Assembly (NCBI GenBank): GCA_046318675.1
Contig: JBKCUA010000014.1
Span: forward strand, 1 to 64,000
Origin: JBKCUA01 sp046318675
GTDB taxonomy: Bacteria > Pseudomonadota > Alphaproteobacteria > JAJTHO01
Direction of reading: 5' to 3'
Length of the DNA stretch: 64,000 nt
A program made the position numbers and the translations under genes. Shown here in pieces: positions 15,943-24,398 of the stretch. The notes beneath the pieces are model-generated. The model was not told where the DNA came from. It saw only the letters and a program-made list of their open reading frames with translations, and did no database searches. Numbering within the stretch: the stretch's first letter is position 1; each line of letters starts with the position of its first letter.

Positions 15943-18435
15943 TTATAAAATATTTCTTTCCAAATGCTTATACTCCATCGCATCCCCTGTGGGGTAATAG
16001 GCCTGCTCTGCCCCCGCAAAAGCGTCCAGCAACGCGTGTGTGTAGCTTGCCGCTTGAGCACTAAGGGCAGCGGCATCATCAACAGCAACTCTTCGACCCG
16101 GCAGCAAACGATCACCCTTAAGGTGCCAATACTCAAGCCTCACCTCGCTGTTATACAACGCCCCTTCCAGAAGAAGCTGCAACGCTTTGCCATTTTGTAA
16201 ATCTTTTGCCGTCGGCGGCGATCCGGTTTTGTAATCAAGAATAATTATGCCCTCGGCATCCCGATCAACCCGATCAGGCCGGGCGGTGAGGATAAAATCC
16301 CCCAGCTTGCCGCGTATGGTTTTCTCGCTCATCACCCATTGTCGTCCATAGCGTGCCAGCGTTTGATGCTGTTGCATTACCCAGGCCACGGTTCGGTGCA
16401 GGCGATGCCGCCAGACAAGCTGCTGCGCTGGGGAAAGCAGTAACTCCTTCAGTGCCGCCTCCAACATAGGCGATGGATCGTGGCCTTGCGCCGCCGCCTC
16501 CAACGCCCGGTGCATCAGGATACCGTAATCACGGTGATCGGCCTGTTCTTCTAATACTGCCAATGCCCGCAGCCGCAGGATTTCCGCCGCGTACCACGCG
16601 TAGGGGTCGCGGCGCAGGCGATCGATGCTGGTGACGCTGTACATACTGGGGCGTGCCAAAGCGGGCGGGCAAGGTGCCGCGACCGGCGCAAGGGTCAGCG
16701 GCGGGAAAAGAACAGCCTGGGCTGTGTGCAATGCCTGATCTTCATGGGGCAGGATAAGGCCATGCACCGCCGCGAACGCCTCAGCCTTTAACCAGAACCC
16801 GCACGGTGAAGTCTCCGCCATGCGTGCCCAAACAACCTCCGACGCCGCTGATAAGCAGCGAAACAACAAAGTATTCTCCGCCGCAATGTCCGATCCCAGC
16901 AGTTTTTCCTGCGCCACACTGAGCAGCGGCGACGATAGCCGCCGTCCCGGCCATGATGCCTCCGTCGCATCGGCGAGAATCACCACATCGGCTTCAGCCA
17001 ACCGTGCCTCCCATTGCCCCAGTATATGCACCCGTGCCGTTGTGGCCTCTGGCATTACCAACGCCTGTGCTTTCAAAGCCGCCTCCACCAGCGGCGCGGC
17101 CATGACAGCGGGCAACGCATCGGGGACTACCGGGACATGGATGCTCGCGCCCAAGGCCTGCACCGTGTCGCTTAACACCGTAAGCCGCCGGGAGGCCGTG
17201 GACGCCTGCCGCCAGGCCAATGCGGCCTGATCGATGAGGGTGTTATACTTTTGCAACAACCCCGCCTGCCGCTCATCGGCCATGTGTGCGGGCATAGCCT
17301 GACGCCGGCGCAGGGTATCGCTGCGCAGGCTATATTCCAGCAGCGGGGCCAACGCCCCATTGTCACCAAAGACGCACTCCGGCAGGCGTAATAAGGCCAG
17401 CGTCGGCTCCCACGCTTCGGGCTCCTCAAGGACGCGCAGAACAGCGCACACAAACCGCGCCTGGGGCGAGGCCGCCCACGGCGGCGGCACGCTGACCGTC
17501 AAGGCTACCCCGGCATGGGCAAAGGCTCGGACGATGTTCTGGCTTAAGGCCGCATCGGTGCAGACAACCACCACGTCTTTATCGGGCTTATCCTTGCACA
17601 ACGCCGCCACTGCGGCGGCCAAGTGCCGGGCATCCGGGGCCACCAAGAGCGACAACCCACTTAACTCATTTTCATGTATTTTCTGCCACGCCCCCCGGGA
17701 CGGGTTCGGCATGGTGATGGCGTGCAGCAGCCTGCCGCGCCGCGCCGATCCCGCCGGGGGCGGGGCCGCCGTGGCCAGATGATCCAGCATCTTATCAACC
17801 ACGCTGCCTTCCGTATCGGGCAAGAACACCTCGCCTTCAGGAAGGCTATGCAGGGCTTTTAAGAAATCCAGCACCACCGGGGACAGGCTCACCACCCCCA
17901 GGCTCCACACACGGTGGGTTTCGTTGAGCGACATAGTTGCTTGCTTTAACCCCTCCACGGCGGCTTCGGCGGCGGAGGGGAGGCGTGTTGGCTGCCAGCC
18001 GTGGGCCAGGGCTTCCAGCACCTCCTGCCGCCGCTGACCATGCAGGGGGGAGGCCGCATCGGGTTGCTGCACCAAGTGCAGCGGCGTAATCCCGGCCCAA
18101 GCGCACCGATCCAGCAGGGCCAACCACTCCTGCGCCCAATACACCGCCTGACGCGGGGTAATGCCGGATAACACGCGCAACGCCGCGCCCGCCGCCGCCG
18201 CCAGGCGTTCTTCTGGCGGGCACACCGCCGCGTTCAGGGGCGGCTCCCCCACGGCGTGCAGGCGCGGCAACGCTTCTGGGGGGAGACCATTAGCAAGAAG
18301 TTTATCCCGCAATACAATCGTCGCCCGCCGGGTTGGTAGCCACACCGTTACCGATCGAAGTTCCCTATCCTGCGCCAGCCGCGCCGCCGCCAAGGACAAC
18401 AGCGGTGTTCCGGCGGGAACGAGGCTTAGACCCAC
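15943..18435 (-). CDS. addB: Double-strand break repair protein AddB (alphaproteobacterial type)
   Basis: 830 residues starting at GTG 18435 (GLSLVPAGTPLLSLAAARLA). AddB is the RecC/RecB-like partner of AddA in resecting DNA ends and loading RecA. The N-terminal half is a decayed helicase-like domain (TVWLPTRRA, VVVCTDAALSQNIVRAFA). The C-terminal RecB-family nuclease has GILMHRALEAA, RPDRVDRD and IIILDYKTG (about residue 735), the metal-binding D and the D-x-K. It is somewhat shorter than the roughly 1000 residues I expect. addA, normally adjacent, is absent; uvrB follows instead. Confidence 0.85.
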   Translation of the reverse strand: MGLSLVPAGTPLLSLAAARLAQDRELRSVTVWLPTRRATIVLRDKLLANGLPPEALPRLHAVGEPPLNAAVCPPEERLAAAAGAALRVLSGITPRQAVYWAQEWLALLDRCAWAGITPLHLVQQPDAASPLHGQRRQEVLEALAHGWQPTRLPSAAEAAVEGLKQATMSLNETHRVWSLGVVSLSPVVLDFLKALHSLPEGEVFLPDTEGSVVDKMLDHLATAAPPPAGSARRGRLLHAITMPNPSRGAWQKIHENELSGLSLLVAPDARHLAAAVAALCKDKPDKDVVVVCTDAALSQNIVRAFAHAGVALTVSVPPPWAASPQARFVCAVLRVLEEPEAWEPTLALLRLPECVFGDNGALAPLLEYSLRSDTLRRRQAMPAHMADERQAGLLQKYNTLIDQAALAWRQASTASRRLTVLSDTVQALGASIHVPVVPDALPAVMAAPLVEAALKAQALVMPEATTARVHILGQWEARLAEADVVILADATEASWPGRRLSSPLLSVAQEKLLGSDIAAENTLLFRCLSAASEVVWARMAETSPCGFWLKAEAFAAVHGLILPHEDQALHTAQAVLFPPLTLAPVAAPCPPALARPSMYSVTSIDRLRRDPYAWYAAEILRLRALAVLEEQADHRDYGILMHRALEAAAQGHDPSPMLEAALKELLLSPAQQLVWRHRLHRTVAWVMQQHQTLARYGRQWVMSEKTIRGKLGDFILTARPDRVDRDAEGIIILDYKTGSPPTAKDLQNGKALQLLLEGALYNSEVRLEYWHLKGDRLLPGRRVAVDDAAALSAQAASYTHALLDAFAGAEQAYYPTGDAMEYKHLERNIL

Positions 18436-18500
18436 AGGCTCTTTTCCAACAACATTGCGTTGTAACGCCGTTGCCTTGAAGAAGATAACCGTCGCCGGTT

Positions 18501-18625
18501 GACCCCTTCTCCCGCGCAGCGGGGGAAGGTGAGGATGGGGGCGTCTAAAATAAGAAAAACAAATGACTTGTCTTCATGCTTTGCACCCCCACCCCGGCCC
18601 TCCCCCGCAAGCGGGAGAGGGAGGT
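18501..18625. repeat. Pair of inverted REP-like hairpins
   Basis: The first hairpin is CCTTCTCCCGC-GCA-GCGGGGGAAGG (18505-18529); the second is CCCTCCCCCGCAAGCGGGAG and continues through AGGG (18598-18621). They are in opposite orientation about 70 bp apart, with G+C-rich flanks that are also inverted (GATGGGGGCG against CACCCCCACCCC). This is the arrangement of paired REP-type units between addB and fdxA, in a 250 bp gap without a gene. Confidence 0.65.
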
Positions 18626-18685
18626 AAACCGGGCCCTTCAATAGACTTATAAGACTTGTGTGCATAGGGTAGCACCCCCCATCCC

Positions 18686-19018
18686 TTACGCGCCGGGCTT
18701 GGGACTGAAATGTTCCTTGAATTTGTTCTCCACGCCTTTCCAGGCATCGGCATCGGGCAGGGCGTCTTTTTTCTTGCTGATATTGGGCCAGGCCGCCGAA
18801 TAGCTGCGGTTGGTTTCCAGCCATATTTCCGCGCCGTCCTTATTGTCAGGAATAATCGCCTCCGCCGGGCATTCCGGCTCACACACCCCGCAATCAATGC
18901 ACTCATCGGGGTTGATGACGAGCATGTTCTCGCCCTCATAAAAACAATCCACGGGGCATACTTCCACGCAGTCGGTGTATTTGCAGCGCACGCACGCTTC
19001 AGTCACAACGTAGGCCAT
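18686..19018 (-). CDS. fdxA: 7Fe ferredoxin (3Fe-4S/4Fe-4S)
   Basis: 110 residues, the usual FdxA size. The N-terminal cluster motif CVRCKYTDCVEVCPVDCF and the second motif CIDCGVCEPECPAEAI provide the cysteines for one 3Fe-4S and one 4Fe-4S centre. YEGENMLVINPDEC links them, and the C-terminal extension with aromatic residues is typical of the Azotobacter/Rhodobacter FdxA type. It is a soluble electron carrier with a partner not evident here. It is transcribed divergently from trpC, with the starts about 75 bp apart. Confidence 0.94.
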   Translation of the reverse strand: MAYVVTEACVRCKYTDCVEVCPVDCFYEGENMLVINPDECIDCGVCEPECPAEAIIPDNKDGAEIWLETNRSYSAAWPNISKKKDALPDADAWKGVENKFKEHFSPKPGA

Positions 19019-19094
19019 GATGTTCCTCTACAGAGGGTTGTTTATAGAGGGGGGAGGCTAGGCAGGCAATCTTTTTTGACCTAGAATGCCCATC

Positions 19095-19886
19095 ATGACC
19101 ACCATCCCTGACGTTCTCCTCTCCATTTGCCGCGATGTGCGGGAGATAGTGACGCGCCAGAAAACACAACAATCACTGGCGGATTTAGAAGCGTTGCACC
19201 CCGCTGTGCTCCCTCGTGGTTTTGCAAAAGCCCTGCACGCCCGCGCTGCGACGGGACGCCTGGGGGTAATTGCCGAAACCAAGCGGCAATCGCCCAGCGC
19301 CGGCATCCTCCGCCCGGCGTATGATCCCGTTGCCCTGGCCCAGGGCTACGCCGCCGCCGGGGCGGATGCCCTTTCGGTGCTTACCGAAGAATTGGCCTTT
19401 GGCGGTAGTCTTAAGGATTTGCAAACCGTGCGGGGGGGGTGCGCCCTGCCGTTGCTGCGCAAGGATTTCATGATCGATCCGTATCAGGTGGCTCAGGCGC
19501 GGGCGTATGGTGCCGATGCCATCCTGATCATCATGGCGGCGGTGTCGGACACACTGGCAAAAGAATTGTTTGATGCGGCTAAGGCCTATGAACTTGATGC
19601 TCTGGTAGAAGTTCATGACGCGGCGGAGTTGGAACGCGCCGCCGCCCTGGGCGCAACCCTCATCGGTATCAACAACCGCAACCTGCGCACCTTGAAAACA
19701 AATATTACCACCACGGCGCAGTTGGCCGGATTAGTCCCGCCGGGAGCCTTCCTCATCAGCGAAAGTGGCCTAAAAACCAAAGAAGACCTTGCCGCCGTGC
19801 AAAGCGTCGGAGCAAAGGGAATTTTAATCGGAGAGCACCTCTTGCGCCAGCCCGATCCGGGGGCGGCGTTGCGCGATATGCTATAA
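19095..19886 (+). CDS. trpC: Indole-3-glycerol phosphate synthase
   Basis: About 263 residues. Closes the indole ring in tryptophan synthesis. TIM-barrel motifs are in order: AETKRQSPSAG with the catalytic lysine and phosphate-binding serines, VLTEELAFGGS, PLLRKDFMID, LVEVHDAAEL, GINNRNLRTL and FLISESGL. ATG 19095 (TTIPDVLLSICRD) matches family starts; an in-frame ATG nine bases earlier is possible, and neither has a clear Shine-Dalgarno. It stands alone: trpD and moaC, commonly adjacent, are missing. The last codons and stop overlap the beginning of a dispersed structured repeat. Confidence 0.94.
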   Translation: MTTIPDVLLSICRDVREIVTRQKTQQSLADLEALHPAVLPRGFAKALHARAATGRLGVIAETKRQSPSAGILRPAYDPVALAQGYAAAGADALSVLTEELAFGGSLKDLQTVRGGCALPLLRKDFMIDPYQVAQARAYGADAILIIMAAVSDTLAKELFDAAKAYELDALVEVHDAAELERAAALGATLIGINNRNLRTLKTNITTTAQLAGLVPPGAFLISESGLKTKEDLAAVQSVGAKGILIGEHLLRQPDPGAALRDML

Positions 19887-19997
19887 CGCGCTATAAGTTA
19901 TTTTTGTTCGGCCATTCGGCCGCGGCACTTTGTGCCGTGCGCTGGTTGCAAGTATACTTTATAATTGTGCAACCAGCTATATTTAATAGAGGTGCCC
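19881..19997 (+). repeat. Dispersed structured repeat, copy 2
   Basis: Begins within the last codons of trpC. It retains CGCGCTATAA, the CGGCC-ATTC-GGCCG and CGGCAC-TTT-GTGCCG hairpins, the GCTGGTTGCA/TGCAACCAGC arms and the terminal AATAGAGGTGCCC, but lacks most of the left arm. It probably acts as the 3' structure of the trpC mRNA. Confidence 0.85.
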
Positions 19998-20080
19998 AAT
20001 AAAAAGTATCTCATGTTATTTTTCATGAAAGCCAGACTTTTCCCTTGGCAGTTCATCAAAAACCCGCAAGAATAGCTTCC

Positions 20081-20401
20081 ATGAACAACCAGATGCAACA
20101 AATTCTCAAACAGGCTCAAGCAATGCAGCAAAAAATGCTGCAAGCACAAGAAGACCTTGCGAAAGCCGAAACACAAGGACAAGCTGGCGGGGGCATGGTC
20201 AAGGTTACCGTCAACGGTAAGCTCCAAGTACGCCGGGTACAGATTGATCCATCTCTGATTACCCAGGATGATAAAGAGGTTTTAGAAGACCTCATTGTTG
20301 CCGCTTGCCGGGATGCTCAGGAAAAAGCAGAAACAGCCGCCAGCGACAAAATAGCCAGCCTGACCGCTGGTATGCCTTTGCCCCCTGGTTTTAAGCTCTA
20401 A
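20081..20401 (+). CDS. YbaB/EbfC family nucleoid-associated protein
   Basis: 106 residues from MNNQMQQILKQAQAMQQKML; the upstream in-frame ATG would add 12 atypical residues. The glutamine-rich coiled-coil N-terminus and the MVKVTVNGKLQVRRVQIDP core are diagnostic of the dimeric 'tweezers' DNA-binding family. It sits directly before recR, as in most bacteria (dnaX-ybaB-recR), but dnaX is absent. A repeat copy and trpC lie upstream. Confidence 0.93.
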   Translation: MNNQMQQILKQAQAMQQKMLQAQEDLAKAETQGQAGGGMVKVTVNGKLQVRRVQIDPSLITQDDKEVLEDLIVAACRDAQEKAETAASDKIASLTAGMPLPPGFKL

Positions 20402-20432
20402 ACGACTGTTCACAGCTTTGCGAAAGTCCTTT

Positions 20433-21035
20433 GTGTCTCAACAAGATAACAATCCCTTGCCAGCACTGCTCAAAATGCTGGGCAAGCTTCCCGGCGTGGG
20501 AACGCGGTCGGCGCGGCGTTTGGCGTTGCACTTACTGCAACGAAAGGAAACCGTGCTCTACCCCTTGCTGGATGCGCTGGACAATGCCGCCGCTCAAATA
20601 ACGGCGTGCCGACATTGCGGCAATCTTGATGCCACTGATCCTTGCACCTTATGCACCGATCCCAAGCGTGATGATCACCAACTTTGTGTTGTGGCTACCG
20701 TGGGCGACTTATGGGCACTGGAGCGCAGTCATAGTTTTCGAGGTCGCTATCATGTCCTTGGCGGTTTATTATCGGCCATAGATGGCGTGACTCCCGAACA
20801 ATTGCGCTTTGAAGCATTAATAGAGCGAGTGCAAAAACTCGGCTCTACAGAGGTAATCCTCGCTTTTAACGGCACAGTAGAGGGGCAGACCACGGCCTTC
20901 TACACAGCGGAAAAACTCGCGTCCCTAGGGATTAAAGTCACCCGCTTGGCCTTTGGTATTCCTATGGGTGGTGAGCTAGACTATCTTGACGAAGGAACGG
21001 TTTCAACGGCATTGGCGGCACGTCAAATTTTTTAG
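20433..21035 (+). CDS. recR: Recombination protein RecR
   Basis: 200 residues from GTG 20433, the family's standard length; a TTG five codons earlier is possible. The order is an N-terminal helix-hairpin-helix (LPGVGTRSARRLALHLL), the zinc finger CRHCGNLDATDPCTLC, then the TOPRIM domain (VATVGDLWALERSHSFRGRY, LAFNGTVEGQTTA) and the C-terminal Walker-B-like segment LAFGIPMGGELDYLDEGT. It acts with RecO and RecF in loading RecA at gaps. It lies 31 bp after ybaB. Confidence 0.95.
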   Translation: MSQQDNNPLPALLKMLGKLPGVGTRSARRLALHLLQRKETVLYPLLDALDNAAAQITACRHCGNLDATDPCTLCTDPKRDDHQLCVVATVGDLWALERSHSFRGRYHVLGGLLSAIDGVTPEQLRFEALIERVQKLGSTEVILAFNGTVEGQTTAFYTAEKLASLGIKVTRLAFGIPMGGELDYLDEGTVSTALAARQIF

Positions 21036-21088
21036 GATATTCTTAACTATCCCCTGCTTTACCCTTCGCTGAGAAGGGAAAAGCATTC

Positions 21089-23575
21089 ATGAACCGCAAC
21101 CACCGTCGCTCTATGGCGCACAAAAAACTCCACGTCCACGATGTGGATGGTATGCAAAAAACGGTCAATGAGGCCTTACGCTTAGCAGAAAAAGAGCAAT
21201 GGCATGAGGCAGATGCCCTCTGTCTTCGGGTATTAAATGCTATCCCCAACAATCCCGATGTATGGTTTTTTCGCGGCCAATTAGCGTTTAATCGCGGATT
21301 ACTAAAGGATGCTGCACACTATATAGCTAAAGCCATTGACCAGAATCCACAAAAGACAGACTACCTAGGTTTTGCCGCCCATGTGAGCCAGCGCGGCGGC
21401 AATATTGGGGATGCCATCACCTACGCTCAACAATTATTCGAACGAACCCAAGACCCCCAACACCTCTTACACTTGGCGAATATTTACCTGGAAAGTAACA
21501 ATTTTACCCAAGCAAAACCGCTGTATGAGCATTTACAAGAGCATTACCAAGATTGGTGGCAACCACCCTATAATCTTGGCTTGATTGCCAAGGCGATGGG
21601 TAATCATAGTCAAGCACTGACTTTTTTTGAGCAGGCTATTACGCTGGCTCCCAGCGTTTCTTGGCCAACCCTGCGGGCAATGGAAATTATCGGCAGCCTT
21701 GGGGATGAAACTAAAGCTGAACAATTGTTGTGGAACTTCATCGAACGATCCGCTGGGCACAGCCCAGAGAACATTGAGGTTTTTCAAAAACTCGCCGAGC
21801 ATTTATTGTACGGAAGCAACCCGCGTTATGCTGAGGCAGATAGTGTTCTCAACAAAGCCGAAGCCATTGCCCCTAACACCGCGTGGATTCTGGGCGGTAA
21901 GGGCTGGAGCGCGGCGAAAAAAGGCGATTTTGAAAACACCCTGTACAACTTCCACCAAGCCCTGCGACTTGAGCCTCAGAATATTGATTTATGGAATAAA
22001 TACCTTCACGCATTAGGAGAATTTCGTTTTCATGGCCTGCCAGCCTCGATGGATTTGCACTTGAGTTTGGCACTGTCCATGCCCCGCCTGGATCAGGTAC
22101 GGTTGTTTCAAGTGCTCAACATGGTGTTGCCGTTGTTTCCAGAAGTTGATGAACTTTTGCAAACTATTGATAAAGGACAGGCTATTGATCTCACAAGCGA
22201 TGCATTTAAAAACCTTATCAATCGCCCCTTGTTTATTCAGGCGATGCAGGGAGTATTGCTCAGCTCCAGCGGTTATGAAAACCTGTTAACTCCCCTTCGT
22301 GCCGCGCTGCTTAACACCGCCGCTGCTGACGAAACTCTGCCCGAAGGCAGCGGCAGTTTCTGTCTAGCCCTTGCACAACAATGCGCCATGAATGAATACA
22401 TCTACACAGAAACACCCGCGGAAACAAAAAATATCGAGACATTAAAGCAATGCCTTGATACTTGGCCGGCTAAAAAGCCATTGGATGCTGGCCTCATCGG
22501 AATTTATGCTGCGTACCGGCCACTGGGGAGTTTGGCGATAACTACACGGCTTATCAAGGACGCCCATCAACAAAATATCAACTTTACATTTAAAGCCCTC
22601 ATACAAGAACAAGTGATTGAACCGCAAATAGAAGCAAGCCTAAAACCTAGTATTGCCTCCCTACACACTGTGGCAAACGATATCTCGCGTCTTGTGCAAA
22701 ACCAGTATGAAGAAAATCCCTATCCCCGTTGGCACGACGTAGGACGTTCTCAGTCTATGACCATCGGCGATCGCGTGCGCATGATGTTTCCATGGCTTCC
22801 AGCTCAGGGGCTTAATGAAAAACAAAAGCCACGGATTCTTATTGCCGGATGCGGCACGGGTCGGCAAGCTATCATGGCGGCGGAAATGCACCCCCACGCC
22901 GATGTTATTGCGGTGGATTTAAGCCGCGCCAGCCTTGCTTATGCCGTGCGCAAACACAAAGAGAGAAACATTCATAATATTCAATTTTTGCAAGGAGATA
23001 TTCTCAAATTAAAAGAAGGATTAGGCGGGGAATTTGATTTAATTGAATGTTCCGGTGTGCTGCACCATATGGCCGATCCCATGGCGGGTTGGCAAGTATT
23101 GCGGCAATTACTGGCACCCACTGGGTACATGAACATTGCTTTGTATAGTGAACTTGCCCGGCGCGGGGTAGTGGCTGGACGCGCATTTATTGCCGAGCAT
23201 GGTTTCCCCAGCACGCCCGATGGCATTCGCGCCGCACGCCATGCCATGATGGCTCTGCCAGGGGAGCATCCTTGCAATAACGTCATGGGTTTCCATGATT
23301 TTTTCACCATGTCGATGTGCAGGGACTTATTGTTCCATGTGCAGGAGCATCGCTTTACAATTCCAAAACTGCGGGCTGCATTGGAAAGCCTCAATCTAGA
23401 ATTTTTGGGCTTCTTTTTCTACAACCATAAGCCCATAATAAATGATTATTACAAACATTTTCCAGGCGATCCTACGGCAACAAACCTTAACCATTGGGAA
23501 GAATACGAGCAGCGTTTCCCGGATACGTTCAAGGCAATGTACCAGTTTTTTTGTCAGCCTAAAAATTGTAGATAA
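21089..23575 (+). CDS. TPR-repeat protein with a C-terminal SAM-dependent methyltransferase domain
   Basis: 828 residues. Residues 1-330 form tetratricopeptide-like repeats (for example VWFFRGQLAFNRGLLKDAAH and PPYNLGLIAKAMGNHSQALT). A linker of unclear fold follows. From about residue 584 there is a class I methyltransferase: IAGCGTGRQA is the SAM-binding glycine motif, VIAVDLSRASLAYA has the acidic end of strand 2, QFLQGDIL comes next, and IECSGVLHHMADP is the post-motif. Proteins of this layout are often linked to modification of surface polysaccharide, flagellin or small molecules; the substrate is not evident. No export signal is seen, so it is probably cytoplasmic. Confidence 0.82.
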   Translation: MNRNHRRSMAHKKLHVHDVDGMQKTVNEALRLAEKEQWHEADALCLRVLNAIPNNPDVWFFRGQLAFNRGLLKDAAHYIAKAIDQNPQKTDYLGFAAHVSQRGGNIGDAITYAQQLFERTQDPQHLLHLANIYLESNNFTQAKPLYEHLQEHYQDWWQPPYNLGLIAKAMGNHSQALTFFEQAITLAPSVSWPTLRAMEIIGSLGDETKAEQLLWNFIERSAGHSPENIEVFQKLAEHLLYGSNPRYAEADSVLNKAEAIAPNTAWILGGKGWSAAKKGDFENTLYNFHQALRLEPQNIDLWNKYLHALGEFRFHGLPASMDLHLSLALSMPRLDQVRLFQVLNMVLPLFPEVDELLQTIDKGQAIDLTSDAFKNLINRPLFIQAMQGVLLSSSGYENLLTPLRAALLNTAAADETLPEGSGSFCLALAQQCAMNEYIYTETPAETKNIETLKQCLDTWPAKKPLDAGLIGIYAAYRPLGSLAITTRLIKDAHQQNINFTFKALIQEQVIEPQIEASLKPSIASLHTVANDISRLVQNQYEENPYPRWHDVGRSQSMTIGDRVRMMFPWLPAQGLNEKQKPRILIAGCGTGRQAIMAAEMHPHADVIAVDLSRASLAYAVRKHKERNIHNIQFLQGDILKLKEGLGGEFDLIECSGVLHHMADPMAGWQVLRQLLAPTGYMNIALYSELARRGVVAGRAFIAEHGFPSTPDGIRAARHAMMALPGEHPCNNVMGFHDFFTMSMCRDLLFHVQEHRFTIPKLRAALESLNLEFLGFFFYNHKPIINDYYKHFPGDPTATNLNHWEEYEQRFPDTFKAMYQFFCQPKNCR

Positions 23576-23697
23576 GTACAAATATTACAGCGATCTACAT
23601 AATTAAAAATAGGTTTTGATAAGGCTTTGCGTTCATTTTGCAGGAAAGCCTGAAAAGATCGTTGCCCCATAGCGGCTTTCGTGGTTCAAACGGTTTT

Positions 23698-24117
23698 ATG
23701 AATGGTATTCTTGGGATTGTTTTAGTCACTCACGGTGGTTTAGCATCGGCGTTTGTTGATGTCCTTGAGCACGTTCTTGGTAAACAACAAAGTATTATTT
23801 CCATTGGTATCGAACCGCATGATAACTTGACCAGTCGTCGTGCCGATATTGTCCGCGCTATCAAAGAAGTGGATCATGGTTGCGGGGTAATAGTTCTTAC
23901 CGATATGTTCGGCGGCACACCTTCCAATCTTGCTATTGCCGCGATGCAGGGACGCCCCATTGAAGTTATCGCTGGCGTTAATTTGCCCATGCTTATCAAA
24001 ATCGCAGAAGCTCGTACTACCAATAAGCCATTGCATCAAGTTGTTTTGGAAGCGCAAGAAGCTGGTCGTCGTTATATTCATGTTGCCAGTGGCTTTTTAG
24101 AAGGGATTGTTTCGTGA
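23698..24117 (+). CDS. PTS mannose-type EIIA component (regulatory)
   Basis: About 139 residues from MNGILGIVLVTHGGLA. The phosphoacceptor is His12, in THGG. VLTDMFGGTPSN is the family's second motif near the active site. No EIIB, EIIC or EIID genes accompany it, so it is likely a signalling protein rather than part of a sugar importer, as in other alphaproteobacteria. The HPr gene begins at GTG 24114, overlapping the stop codon (GTGA). Confidence 0.92.
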   Translation: MNGILGIVLVTHGGLASAFVDVLEHVLGKQQSIISIGIEPHDNLTSRRADIVRAIKEVDHGCGVIVLTDMFGGTPSNLAIAAMQGRPIEVIAGVNLPMLIKIAEARTTNKPLHQVVLEAQEAGRRYIHVASGFLEGIVS

Positions 24118-24398
24118 AACCCACAACCGCGCCAGTATCTCAAGAGGTCACCATTCTGAACGAACGGGGGTTGCACGCCCGTGCGGCCGCCAAAGTTGCC
24201 CGTCTGGCAAGCCAATATAAATCAAACATTGACGTAGCTAGGGCTGGCACTAACGTTCCGGCGGCCTCATTAATGGGGTTGTTAATGTTAGGGGCGAGTA
24301 AAGGCACCGCTATTACCATCACCGCCCAAGGAGACGATGCTCCCCAGGCTCTGGCCAATCTTGTGGCACTTATTGAGCGTAAATTTGATGAGGAATAA
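24114..24398 (+). CDS. ptsH: Phosphocarrier protein HPr
   Basis: 94 residues. NERGLHARAAAKVARL carries the phosphohistidine (His21). PAASLMGLLMLGASKGT contains the regulatory serine (Ser52, equivalent to Ser46 of Gram-positive HPr) that HprK would phosphorylate; hprK is at 6 kb in this window. It starts with GTG inside the EIIA stop codon and overlaps the EI gene by 11 bp, so the three are one translationally coupled operon. Confidence 0.94.
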   Translation: MKPTTAPVSQEVTILNERGLHARAAAKVARLASQYKSNIDVARAGTNVPAASLMGLLMLGASKGTAITITAQGDDAPQALANLVALIERKFDEE

